Assembly: GCA_022824945.1 (NCBI GenBank) | Contig: JAJDYX010000022.1 | Span: 112,419-176,418, forward strand | Length of the DNA stretch: 64,000 nt | DNA from: Candidatus Latescibacterota bacterium | GTDB taxonomy: Bacteria; Latescibacterota; UBA2968 | Direction of reading: 5' to 3' | Position numbers and translations under genes: made by a program | Shown here: positions 1 through 7,382 of the stretch, piece by piece | How the letters are laid out: the number at the start of each line of letters is the position of its first letter | Numbering within the stretch: position 1 is the first letter of the stretch | Notes under the pieces: generated by a model | Seen by the model: the letters and a program-made list of their open reading frames with translations, nothing else | Told to the model about the DNA's origin: nothing | The model's database searches: none

Positions 1-1
1 A

Positions 2-709
2 GCCAATATCGAAATCGCAGGACGACTGGGACTTCGGGCATTGAACTACAGCTTCACAGCCCTCAGAGCCTCAGAAGGATATGCGGCACAACGAGGTGCG
101 GGACGCGGCGGCGCCGATCTGCGAGATTTTGACAACGAGCGGATAGCCAATCTCCCCCCTCTCAATTCAATCGGGCGAATTGGGATGGATGAAATGTGGG
201 ACAACCTGACCTATTTTTTGGAAAACGCGATCCCAACGGCAGAAAAAGCGGGTGTACAATTGGCCGCGCATCCCAATGACCCACCGGTTCCAGAATATCG
301 CGGCGTTGCCCAACCCCTGGGCGACATCGCGGGCATGCAACGGTTGATCGAAGTGATAGACAGCCCATCAAATTGCATCTTTTACGACACGGGCGTAATG
401 ACGGAAAAAGGCGCGGACGCCGTCGAGATGATTCGCTATTTTGGATCGCGGAATCGCATTGGAACCGTGCATTTCCGAAATGTGAAAGTGGAAATACCTC
501 GATTTAAGTATATCGAGACCTTTCACGATGACGGCGAATGCGATATGTTTGCCTGCGTTCAGGCATTTCACGAAGTGGGTTACAACGGCATGATCGACCC
601 CGACCACACGCCGGGCATCTTGGGCGACACACCAGATACGCGTATAGGCTGGGCGTATGCCATTGGTCAAATGGTGGCGATGCGAAATGCCGTGGAAAAA
701 AACAAATAA
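2..709 (+). CDS. uxuA: Mannonate dehydratase, C-terminal part (cut by window start)
   Basis: The reading frame is open from the first bases of the window, so the gene is truncated at its 5' end and about 235 C-terminal residues remain. The protein matches the UxuA family: an HPNDPP segment, a VHFRNVK segment, a late HDDGECDM segment and IDPDHTPG. In this family the corresponding His, Cys and Asp residues bind the catalytic metal. UxuA dehydrates D-mannonate to 2-keto-3-deoxygluconate in hexuronate catabolism, in the cytoplasm. No partner uronate gene is visible here; these would lie to the left. Family assignment is fairly secure, substrate less so, because related sugar-acid dehydratases share the fold. 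Confidence 0.85.
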   Translation, partial: ANIEIAGRLGLRALNYSFTALRASEGYAAQRGAGRGGADLRDFDNERIANLPPLNSIGRIGMDEMWDNLTYFLENAIPTAEKAGVQLAAHPNDPPVPEYRGVAQPLGDIAGMQRLIEVIDSPSNCIFYDTGVMTEKGADAVEMIRYFGSRNRIGTVHFRNVKVEIPRFKYIETFHDDGECDMFACVQAFHEVGYNGMIDPDHTPGILGDTPDTRIGWAYAIGQMVAMRNAVEKNK

Positions 710-741
710 AAAAAGCCCCAACGCGGAAAAGCGTTGGGGCT
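701..741 (-). terminator. Rho-independent terminator of the 41-aa membrane protein gene
   Basis: An 11-bp perfect stem (714-724 with 731-741, AGCCCCAACGC and its complement) with a 6-base loop. On the minus strand it is followed by a long T-rich run (713 down to 701). The plus strand has no T run, so it mainly serves the minus-strand gene at 759-884. Confidence 0.85.
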
Positions 742-758
742 GCATGTGATATTGTGCG

Positions 759-884
759 TCAGAAATTGAGAACGCCATAAACCAGAGTAACCGCAAAAAT
801 TACGCCGATAATTCCCATGGCGACTTTGAATTGCAAGCTGATTCTATCCTCTTCCCGGTCGCGCAAATCGTTGAAAGTCTGCAT
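759..884 (-). CDS. Small single-pass membrane protein (41 aa)
   Basis: A 41-residue ORF starting MQTFNDLRDREEDRIS. An acidic/basic N-terminal 18 residues is followed by one hydrophobic helix (about residues 20-40, FKVAMGIIGVIFAVTLVYGV) ending in LNF. A GGGGGAG ribosome-binding site lies 4-5 bases before the ATG and a strong intrinsic terminator follows on the same strand. That combination, plus a clear charged-head/membrane-anchor pattern, argues for a real gene. I do not recognise the family. It is divergent from the cytochrome gene at 1042. It could be a small accessory subunit of a membrane complex; that is speculation. Confidence 0.6.
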   Translation of the reverse strand: MQTFNDLRDREEDRISLQFKVAMGIIGVIFAVTLVYGVLNF

Positions 885-973
885 GGCTCTCCCCCTTTGA
901 GTAGTGCGGACGGATATGTTCTATATAAATAATACTAATTTTTTATATTAAGTCAACAGACAAAATACGACTC

Positions 974-1015
974 TTGACAATTTTTACAGATAAATCTATC
1001 GTTTGCGATAGATTT
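974..1015 (+). promoter_or_regulatory. Promoter with overlapping 24-bp palindromic operator
   Basis: TTGACA at 974-979 is followed 17 bases later by a weak -10 (TATCGT, 997-1002). Over this -10 lies a perfect inverted repeat: AAATCTATCG (992-1001) and CGATAGATTT (1006-1015), spaced by TTTG. A repressor dimer bound here would block the cytochrome c promoter. The regulator is unknown and no obvious regulator gene adjoins. Confidence 0.55.
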
Positions 1016-1041
1016 TATATGGATGTCATACTCGGAGAAAT

Positions 1042-2028
1042 ATGCAAATGAAGTGGGTGGTCGTGACTGTAACTGTTATAGTAGCGCTCGTAATTATGGG
1101 TGCGCTGGGCGTTGCCTACCATCTGAAGACCAATTTTCCCAAAGCAGATCCGCCTTATAATATTCGCGTGTCGGGAACACCCGAACAGATCGCGCGAGGA
1201 CGTTATTTAGCCAATCACGTCACGGTATGTCTCGAATGCCATTCAACGCGGGATTGGGCGCATTATTCTGCGCCACCGCTGCCGGGCACCGAGGGCAAAG
1301 GCGGCGAGATATTTCCCGAAACAGCGGGATTTCCAGGCACCTTGATCGCACCCAATATCACACCGGCAGCTCTGGGAGATTGGACAGATGGCGAAATCAT
1401 TCGGGCTTTTACCAGCGGCGTAAATAAAAACGGCGATCCGCTTTTTCCACTGATGCCCTATCGCGCATATCGAAATCTCATGCCGGCAGATATTGACGCT
1501 ATTGTCGCCTATGTACGCACCCTATCTCCCATTGACCATATCCCACCGAGGTCCAAATTGAATTTTCCCATGAACCTGATAGTACGCACAATGCCAGAAC
1601 CCTATAAACTCCCCAAACCGGTTGATCGTTCAGACCCCATTGCTTATGGCAAGTATTTGGCGACCATTGCCGGATGTGCCACTTGCCATACGCCCCATGA
1701 TCAAGCACAAAGACAGCCTGTTGAAAACATGCAATTCGCTGGAGGATTTCAATTTCAATTGCCCAGTGGAAAAACCGTACAATCGGCCAATATTACACCC
1801 GACGTAGAAACGGGAATTGGGCATTGGAAAAAAGAGTACTTCATCGGGCGTTTCAGGCAATTTGCCGGAGAAAACGCGAAGCACATTCTATTGCAAGACG
1901 GTATGAACAGCGTGATGCCCTGGACAATGTACGCGGGCATGACAGACGAAGACCTCAGCGCCATCTACGACTATCTGCAAACCGTTGCGCCAATCCGAAA
2001 TGCCGTTGAACGGTTTGCAGAACAATAG
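1042..2028 (+). CDS. Membrane-anchored diheme cytochrome c
   Basis: The 328-residue protein has an uncleaved-looking N-terminal hydrophobic helix (about residues 5-26), followed by two cytochrome c domains. Each has one CxxCH haem site: CLECH at 63-67 and CATCH at 212-216. Candidate axial methionines are M138 (LMPY) and M292 (VMPW). It should face the periplasm and pass electrons between a dehydrogenase and the respiratory chain; diheme cytochromes of this size often partner alcohol or sugar dehydrogenases. No such partner is adjacent. The start may be the second ATG (1048), which is better spaced from the CGGAGA at 1033-1038. The esterase gene follows within 11 bases, suggesting co-transcription. 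Confidence 0.88.
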   Translation: MQMKWVVVTVTVIVALVIMGALGVAYHLKTNFPKADPPYNIRVSGTPEQIARGRYLANHVTVCLECHSTRDWAHYSAPPLPGTEGKGGEIFPETAGFPGTLIAPNITPAALGDWTDGEIIRAFTSGVNKNGDPLFPLMPYRAYRNLMPADIDAIVAYVRTLSPIDHIPPRSKLNFPMNLIVRTMPEPYKLPKPVDRSDPIAYGKYLATIAGCATCHTPHDQAQRQPVENMQFAGGFQFQLPSGKTVQSANITPDVETGIGHWKKEYFIGRFRQFAGENAKHILLQDGMNSVMPWTMYAGMTDEDLSAIYDYLQTVAPIRNAVERFAEQ

Positions 2029-2038
2029 AGAGGAAAAA

Positions 2039-2815
2039 ATGGAATCAGGTTCCGGAGCATTTAATTTTGATCGCGTCAAAGTATGGTATCATTGCCCGCA
2101 AGACCATCTTGCTGACCTGCCAGTGGTATTTGCCCTGCACGGAGCCTCACGCAATGCCAGCACCTATCGCGACACCTGGGCTGGCCATGCCGATAGACAT
2201 GGCTTTTTATTATTGGCTCCGGAATTTTCACAGGCAAATTACCCCGATGAAACAACATTTAACCTCGGCAATGTATTTGCCGAAGATGGCACGCGAAATG
2301 CCATGGCCGATTGGTCCTTTCAAATAATTGAAGGCATTTTTAATCACGTCAAAAAACAAGTGGGACTCCGGGCATCGTCCTACGGATTCTATGGGCATTC
2401 AGCCGGCAGTCAGTTTGTACACCGATTTTTGTACTTCATGCCTGATTCACATGCACATATCTTTATAGCGGCTAACGCAGGATGGTACACCATGCCCACA
2501 TTCGAACAGACCTATCCCTATGGACTGTCCGGATCGGGTCTGACTGTTGCGGACTTGAAACGGTCGCTAAACCAGCGAGTTGTGGTACTCCTGGGTACTG
2601 ATGATATAGATGTGAACCACCCCAAATTGAGACGCACACCGCAAGCGATGATGCAGGGCGCACACCGCTTTGCGCGCGGCCACACATTTTTTGAAACGGC
2701 AAAACGCGAAGCCGAAGCACTAAACGTGCCATTCAACTGGCAGTTGGACACAGTGCCCAACGTGGGACACAACAATGCGGGAATGGCAAAAGTGGGCGTT
2801 GCGTATTTGGTGTGA
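2039..2815 (+). CDS. Alpha/beta hydrolase, PHB-depolymerase/feruloyl-esterase-like
   Basis: The 258-residue protein has the alpha/beta hydrolase fold: an early FALHG oxyanion segment (32-36), the nucleophile elbow GHSAGS with S121, a candidate acid D188 or D189 in LLGTDDID and the catalytic His H244 in VGHNNAGM. It resembles the LpqC/PHB-depolymerase type of esterase. No signal peptide is seen, so it is probably cytoplasmic. The ATG at 2039 is preferred because GAGAGGAAAAA sits just before it; the frame is open further upstream into the cytochrome gene but without a site. Substrate is unknown. Confidence 0.75.
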   Translation: MESGSGAFNFDRVKVWYHCPQDHLADLPVVFALHGASRNASTYRDTWAGHADRHGFLLLAPEFSQANYPDETTFNLGNVFAEDGTRNAMADWSFQIIEGIFNHVKKQVGLRASSYGFYGHSAGSQFVHRFLYFMPDSHAHIFIAANAGWYTMPTFEQTYPYGLSGSGLTVADLKRSLNQRVVVLLGTDDIDVNHPKLRRTPQAMMQGAHRFARGHTFFETAKREAEALNVPFNWQLDTVPNVGHNNAGMAKVGVAYLV

Positions 2816-2818
2816 TCC

Positions 2819-2876
2819 GCAGATGGACGCAGATGGACGCAGATGAATGCAGATGAATGCAGATGAATGCAGATAA
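2819..2876 (+). repeat. 10-bp tandem repeat (unit GCAGATGRAY)
   Basis: Directly after the esterase stop codon, five to six copies of a 10-bp unit run head to tail: GCAGATGGAC twice, GCAGATGAAT three times, then a decayed copy. Similar GCAGATGNA-type arrays are known as junk-like intergenic repeats in many unrelated bacteria. It is too short and lacks spacers, so it is not a CRISPR. Confidence 0.85.
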
Positions 2877-2907
2877 AAAAGGGGGCTGGAGGCTGGACAG
2901 GCTGACC

Positions 2908-2947
2908 AAAAAAAAGAATGGCCGCGATCCCTGTTATCGCGGCCATT
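2908..2947 (-). terminator. Rho-independent terminator
   Basis: Perfect 12-bp stem AATGGCCGCGAT (2917-2928) with ATCGCGGCCATT (2936-2947) and a 7-base loop. On the minus strand it is followed by C and eight T (complement of 2908-2915). It terminates the transcript predicted from 3252. Confidence 0.85.
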
Positions 2948-3252
2948 TATGTACTACAAGTCATAGAACCTCCTATGTCAGCCGATCGGGTGAGAGGCCC
3001 TAACACCCGACCGCTGGATACAGATTGGTGGCATAGTAACCTCCTCTTGTGAGTGTTGCGGCCCGTCACACCCACTCGCGGTCCGATGAACTCTCTATGC
3101 CCTGTGTGTTTGCTCAAAGGTCTAAAGAACGGTATCTAAGCCGGGTCACCGAATGGCGGTAACAAGTCCGACACCCAAAAAGACCTGATGTAAAACACGC
3201 GGGCGTGAACCCTCTCGAGCGGAATGCCGCCTGACGATTCATATCGCCTTTT
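2908..3252 (-). ncRNA. Candidate minus-strand non-coding or leader-peptide transcript
   Basis: This stretch has no conventional gene but behaves as a transcription unit. On the minus strand a near-consensus promoter (TTGACA at 3287-3282, 17-base spacer, TTATAT at 3264-3259) predicts a start near 3252. A 12-bp perfect terminator hairpin followed by eight T ends it near 2908. Inside are further hairpins, for example the CGGTCGGGTG/CACCCGATCG pair around 2981-3013. Two tiny ORFs have excellent SD sites: an 18-codon one at 3034-2978 (MPPICIQRSGVRASHPIG) behind GAGGAGGTTACT, and a 5-codon one at 2964-2947 behind AGGAGGTTCT. It could be an sRNA, a regulatory leader or a small-peptide gene. No known family is recognised with confidence. 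Confidence 0.5.
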
Positions 3253-3258
3253 GTTAGA

Positions 3259-3287
3259 ATATAACCCGATAAATTGTGGGATGTCAA
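3259..3287 (-). promoter_or_regulatory. Strong sigma-70-type promoter of the minus-strand RNA unit
   Basis: TTGACA (3287-3282), exactly 17 bases, then TTATAT (3264-3259), read on the minus strand. No long gene follows it on that strand before the terminator at 2908. Confidence 0.6.
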
Positions 3288-3395
3288 GACCTAATTTGAC
3301 ATATTTTTATAAGCATCTTTAGGTAAAATTATGTACTATATATCAGTGCCCAATCCGTGCTAATCATTTTCGCCATAGAACAGGAGAACGCTGAT

Positions 3396-4991
3396 ATGGG
3401 ATATGGCAAACGAGAAGATCCGAAATTGTTTCACGACGAGCAAATGCGTCAATATATCGCAGACGGATACGTGGTTTTTAAGCCAAATGTGCCCGATGAC
3501 CTGCACGAGACAATTCGGCAAAAACTGCAACTAATGGTGGATGAAGAGTTTAATTACGGCAACAACGTGCTACCCCGCGTACCCGAGATGGATCGCATCC
3601 TGAACAGCCCCGAAGTGCGGGGCGCGCTCATCAGCGTACTCGGCCCGGGATATATCGAACACCCCCATCGATTTTGTCACTACATCTCGCCCGACGCAAC
3701 ACACAGAACACTCGCCCAAAATTGTCATCAAGATTCTTACACTCCCCTGGGACGCCCGCGCCAACACTACCCGCGCTTTGCGCGCATCATGTACTATCCA
3801 CAGGACTCGCCCGTTGAAATCGGTCCCACGCACGCGATACCCGGCACGCATTATCACAGGCGATTGACAGATGAAGACCGCCAAAACGCCATTCCAATAA
3901 CCGGTAAAGCCGGCACAGTATCCATCACGCATTTTGATATAGGACACGCCGCGGGCATCAACGCGCTTCGCCAACCCCGGCATATGATAAAATTCATTTA
4001 CGTGCGTGCAAAAGAACCGACCGAACCCTCGTGGGATTGCCAGGATCATATCTGGCGAAATCCCGAAACATACAAAACACCGCATGATCTGCACCTGGTC
4101 TGGTCGCATATATGGGATTGGCTCTGTGGCAAAAAGGATCAATACGAAAGTTTTCGCACATCAGCCCCCACAACTGATGGATTGGAAGACCTGCATCACG
4201 ACAACCTGGACAAACAACTCGCAGCCATGCATTCCATAGCCGCAACAAAAAATACCGATGCAATTCCCGCGCTGATTCACAAGCTCAATACCGACGACCA
4301 GTGGACGCGCCTCGCAGCTATATATACCCTGGGCGCAATAGGTTCATCCGCAGTACAGCCTTTAATAGAAGCACTCTTAGACGCCGCTATGCATCAAGAC
4401 GAGGCCCCCGTACCCACATCGTGGAATGAAGGCGCCATATCGATGGAAGATGCTACCCATGCACTTGTCGCTATAGGCACACCTTCACTAAATGCGCTAA
4501 TTGGACTACTGGACAACCCGAGTGAATGGGCACGCATCAACGCGGCTTTCGCGCTCGGTGAAATGGATACTCTGGCGACACAAGCCGTACCTGCACTCAC
4601 GCGCTGTCTGGACGATACCTCTCACTGCGTCGTGCGAACAGCCACAGATTCACTGGGCAGTATTCGGCAAAACAGCGAAGAATATATACCCGTACTCGAG
4701 CGGCTGCTCAAAGTCGGACGTCCCCAATGGCAAATGCCCGACCGACGCAACTGGACGCCCTACGATCAGGTCCGCATCAACGCCGCAATGGTATTTACGC
4801 GCCTGGGCAAAGAAGCTGCATCTGCCGAAGCCCTTCTACTCGACACATTATCCGACCCCAACGGTCACGTCGCCGCATTTGCCCTGGAAGCATTGCGACG
4901 AATAGGTACACCCTCGGCAATGGATGGCGTCATGGAATACCTGATGACGCGGCGGTGGGATGAAAGCATTGAGAAAGGAAGACTGTTTTGA
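3396..4991 (+). CDS. Phytanoyl-CoA dioxygenase-like domain fused to HEAT repeats
   Basis: The 531-residue protein starts at ATG 3396 behind AGGAG nine bases upstream. Residues 10-230 are PhyH-like: H111 and D113 in NCHQD form the Fe(II) HxD pair, and the distal His is H179 or H184 in ITHFDIGH. Such enzymes hydroxylate substrates using Fe(II) and 2-oxoglutarate. From about residue 275 to the end it carries HEAT/PBS-type helical repeats (IPALIHKLN, VQPLIEALL, LNALIGLLD, VPALTRCL), with phrases such as WARINAAFALGEM, suggesting a protein-interaction or scaffold arm. Substrate is unknown. The next gene overlaps the stop codon, so the two are translationally coupled. Confidence 0.82.
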   Translation: MGYGKREDPKLFHDEQMRQYIADGYVVFKPNVPDDLHETIRQKLQLMVDEEFNYGNNVLPRVPEMDRILNSPEVRGALISVLGPGYIEHPHRFCHYISPDATHRTLAQNCHQDSYTPLGRPRQHYPRFARIMYYPQDSPVEIGPTHAIPGTHYHRRLTDEDRQNAIPITGKAGTVSITHFDIGHAAGINALRQPRHMIKFIYVRAKEPTEPSWDCQDHIWRNPETYKTPHDLHLVWSHIWDWLCGKKDQYESFRTSAPTTDGLEDLHHDNLDKQLAAMHSIAATKNTDAIPALIHKLNTDDQWTRLAAIYTLGAIGSSAVQPLIEALLDAAMHQDEAPVPTSWNEGAISMEDATHALVAIGTPSLNALIGLLDNPSEWARINAAFALGEMDTLATQAVPALTRCLDDTSHCVVRTATDSLGSIRQNSEEYIPVLERLLKVGRPQWQMPDRRNWTPYDQVRINAAMVFTRLGKEAASAEALLLDTLSDPNGHVAAFALEALRRIGTPSAMDGVMEYLMTRRWDESIEKGRLF

Positions 4992-6238
4992 CTACACGAC
5001 ACCTGATTTCAACGCAGGGATCGGACCGCGGAACGGGATATAACATGAGCGGAAAACTGATTCGGCGCGATGGCAAATTATTCATCGGATGGTTGGATGC
5101 CCCACCAGAAAAAGGCACACAGGCGAGGATCATGATAGGCGTATGCGACGAAGTATCTGGCGAGATGCACCGGGCATTTCAAATTGGCGAAGGCATTGAC
5201 AACCACTGTGGGCCCGCCCTCGTACTGGACGGCAACGGGCGATTGCACGCCCTCGTCGGAGCGCATCACGGACCGTTTTTTTATCGGTGGTCAGACAACC
5301 CTGAAGACCCGAATACCTGGAGTGAGCCAGAGGCATTGGGCAAATTGGGCACATATCCCAGTTTTGCAGTAGATCAGCAGGGAACACTTCACCTATCGCA
5401 TCGCGAGAGCGGGGACAGATGGGCTATGTGGTACCGGCGAAAAAAAGCAAATCAGAATTGGGAATCACCGCGCGAGATTGCAGTAAGCCCGGTCGCGGGA
5501 TACAATCATTTCATGCAATCTCTGACCACAGGACCTGACGGAACCCTGCATCTAATATTTCAATTTCACTTTGCGGAATCTGGACATGCAGCAGACTGCC
5601 GGGGACGCGCAGCGGTACATGCGTATTCAGAAGACAGCGGCGATACGTGGTTCAATGAAGGCACACGCTTTGACGACCCATTGACAATGGAAACCACGCG
5701 AGCCGTTTGCCACGATCCGCAAGGGGGAGATGGTCAGCACAGCGTGCGCGTGGGCAATCACGTCGTAGATGCAAACAATCAACCGTGGTTCTTCTGCTCA
5801 TATCCCGGGTATCAAAGCGGCGTATTGTGGCATCGCAGCGACGCGGGATGGGAGCCTGTAGATCTATCTCCAGTCCTCGATGGTCTGAACATGGAAGGCG
5901 GACGCGCGACATCGCTCTCACGAGATCACAAAGGCAGATTGCACTTTGCATTTGCAACACATCCGCACAAAAAGCGGTGTGAATGGTTCAGCCCCGAACT
6001 GGAATTATTTTATGCAATACTCGACGAAAAAGGCGGGTTGATTTCCTTAGATCAACTCACGGAAACCGACAACGCGGCGGCGAACTGGCTACCCGCACTG
6101 GAGCAATGGGACTGGACGCGACCCGATCAAAATTTTGACAATGGTCACTGGATGATGTACACACGCGGATTAAATGCCGGTGGCATTGGCGGCGACAATA
6201 AAAGCGCGTTGAAGACAGAAATTTATTTGACTCGATAA
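4988..6238 (+). CDS. BNR_4 repeat beta-propeller protein
   Basis: The 416-residue protein begins with TTG at 4988, overlapping the previous stop (TTGA) with AAAGGAAGA upstream. An internal ATG at 5045 is the alternative. It shows BNR_4-type propeller blades: repeated short beta motifs ending in W or Y plus Asp-box-like pieces (VLDGNGRLHAL, VDQQGTLHLS, GPDGTLHLIF, DHKGRLHFAF), and the family-typical DNHCGPAL segment. The fold is shared by glycan-binding proteins and some polysaccharide lyases. No signal peptide is visible. The tight coupling to the PhyH-HEAT gene suggests a joint role. Catalytic function cannot be assigned. Confidence 0.72.
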   Translation: MTTRHLISTQGSDRGTGYNMSGKLIRRDGKLFIGWLDAPPEKGTQARIMIGVCDEVSGEMHRAFQIGEGIDNHCGPALVLDGNGRLHALVGAHHGPFFYRWSDNPEDPNTWSEPEALGKLGTYPSFAVDQQGTLHLSHRESGDRWAMWYRRKKANQNWESPREIAVSPVAGYNHFMQSLTTGPDGTLHLIFQFHFAESGHAADCRGRAAVHAYSEDSGDTWFNEGTRFDDPLTMETTRAVCHDPQGGDGQHSVRVGNHVVDANNQPWFFCSYPGYQSGVLWHRSDAGWEPVDLSPVLDGLNMEGGRATSLSRDHKGRLHFAFATHPHKKRCEWFSPELELFYAILDEKGGLISLDQLTETDNAAANWLPALEQWDWTRPDQNFDNGHWMMYTRGLNAGGIGGDNKSALKTEIYLTR

Positions 6239-6285
6239 TCTGGTCCGTCAAAAAAATCAGCTAATATACTTTTCTGATTGACTGG

Positions 6286-6352
6286 ATTGCGGCTCAACAT
6301 CATGCCGCAATGACACCTGCTGTCGTCACGCCTGCATGTTTTAAGCAGGCGT
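6286..6352 (+). repeat. Two short palindromes in a gene-free gap (REP-like)
   Basis: The 253-base gap after the BNR_4 gene holds two 8-bp hairpins: ATTGCGGC (6286-6293) with GCCGCAAT (6304-6311), and ACGCCTGC (6328-6335) with GCAGGCGT (6345-6352). Neither has a T run. They resemble extragenic palindromic repeats or weak termination/RNA-stabilising structures. Confidence 0.45.
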
Positions 6353-6408
6353 CCAGTGGCTTTACGCAATAAACTTATTTGGCAGAGCAATCTGTCAGGC
6401 AAAAAAAG

Positions 6409-6471
6409 TTGACAAGCGAGATCATTTACTTTATTTTCTTGAGTAACTCTAAAAAATAGAGAACTCTAAAA
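6409..6471 (+). promoter_or_regulatory. Promoter and repeat operator of the membrane protein/winged-helix/TonB operon
   Basis: TTGACA (6409-6414), 17 bases, TATTTT (6432-6437). Around the predicted start (near 6444) is a direct repeat AACTCTAAAA (6445-6454 and 6462-6471, period 17). Between and within lies an inverted pair CTCTA/TAGAG (6447-6451 and 6457-6461). The winged-helix regulator encoded at 7042 is the natural candidate to bind here and autoregulate the operon. Confidence 0.55.
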
Positions 6472-6491
6472 CTTGTCAAAGGAGGAATCAA

Positions 6492-7061
6492 ATGCAACCC
6501 ACGCAAAAATTTGAAGAGGACGTGGCCTTCGTCCGCGAGGCTGTTGAAAAGCGCGATAGGAGGCAATACAACTCCATTGCCATAGTCTTGCTCTGGGCCA
6601 TCATCCTCACCGCCGGTTATATAGTCAACGATTTTCGTCCCCAAGTGAGCCACCTCTATTGGCCCATCGCGGCCTCCGTCGGATTTCTGATCAGTATCTG
6701 GATCGGCGTGCGGGCGAAGTGGGCGGAGGGCATCGCAAAACGCAGCGATAGAACTAAGCATGTCCTGCACTGGGGCAGTTTGTTTTTTACGACTTACGCT
6801 GTTGCGTTCATTGCCCTGCGACACGGCCTGGATGGCTGGGTGATGGGCCAGTTCATGACTCTAATCGTTGGTGTCACCTGGTACCTGGGCGGTCTGTATC
6901 TGGACCGTCGCTTTCTTCTGCCCGGCGTCGTATCTATCGTGAGTGCCCCTGCTGTTGACTATCTCGCGCCTTACCCCTGGACCATGGCTGGCCTGGCCAT
7001 CGCCGCCAGCCTCATCATCAGCGCCTTATGGATGAAACCTCATGAAAAAAGCACCATCTAA
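6492..7061 (+). CDS. Multi-pass membrane protein of unknown function
   Basis: The 189-residue protein starts at ATG 6492 behind a near-perfect AAAGGAGGAAT site. A charged N-terminal helix (about 1-26) is followed by six hydrophobic segments (roughly 28-45, 56-72, 92-110, 116-132, 140-155 and 163-180). I do not recognise a catalytic motif. It overlaps the winged-helix regulator gene by 20 bases, and regulators of this type paired with a short multi-pass membrane protein are common. The pair precedes a TonB receptor, suggesting envelope or uptake control. Confidence 0.7.
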   Translation: MQPTQKFEEDVAFVREAVEKRDRRQYNSIAIVLLWAIILTAGYIVNDFRPQVSHLYWPIAASVGFLISIWIGVRAKWAEGIAKRSDRTKHVLHWGSLFFTTYAVAFIALRHGLDGWVMGQFMTLIVGVTWYLGGLYLDRRFLLPGVVSIVSAPAVDYLAPYPWTMAGLAIAASLIISALWMKPHEKSTI

Positions 7062-7368
7062 CACCTCTGATAGTCTTGCCCAACTGGACAAACTGCTGGA
7101 ACACCGGTCTCGGCTCGGCGCCTGTGTACTCCTCGCCGACACCGACGCCATGACCTTTAGCAGTTTGAAGCAACTGCTAAAAGAAACCGACGGCAACATG
7201 GGCGCGCACATGCGAAAACTGGAAGATATGGGCTACGTCGATATTGACAAGCGATTCGAAAACCGAAAACCCGTCACCTGGTACAGCCTCACGAAAAAAG
7301 GCCGCAGGTCTTTAACCACACACTTAAAAGCCCTGCAAACCGTAATCCAGAGTGCTGGTATCGACTAA
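7042..7368 (+). CDS. Winged-helix transcriptional regulator (HTH_34/MarR-like)
   Basis: The 108-residue cytoplasmic protein is a stand-alone winged helix. A helix pair (SLAQLDKLLEHRSRLGACVLL) leads to an HTH with TFSSLKQLLKETDGNMGAHMRKLEDMGYVDIDK and a beta wing ending VTWYSLTKKGRRSL. This layout matches the small winged-helix DNA-binding family (HTH_34), often a repressor. The start ATG 7042 lies inside the preceding membrane-protein gene (20-base overlap), implying coupled translation. It probably controls its own operon through the repeats at 6445-6471; that is inference. Confidence 0.8.
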   Translation: MKKAPSNTSDSLAQLDKLLEHRSRLGACVLLADTDAMTFSSLKQLLKETDGNMGAHMRKLEDMGYVDIDKRFENRKPVTWYSLTKKGRRSLTTHLKALQTVIQSAGID

Positions 7369-7382
7369 CAGGCGTAAAGAAC

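Noticed and set aside
2819..2876. CRISPR-like array
   Set aside because: 10-bp units without spacers and no cas genes in the window.
3120..3165. Plus-strand resemblance to the 3' half of a c-di-GMP-I riboswitch (GCCGGGTCACCGAA)
   Set aside because: The upstream half (GGGCAAACC, GAAA tetraloop stem, GACGC) is missing and no suitable plus-strand gene follows closely; the promoter and terminator are on the other strand.
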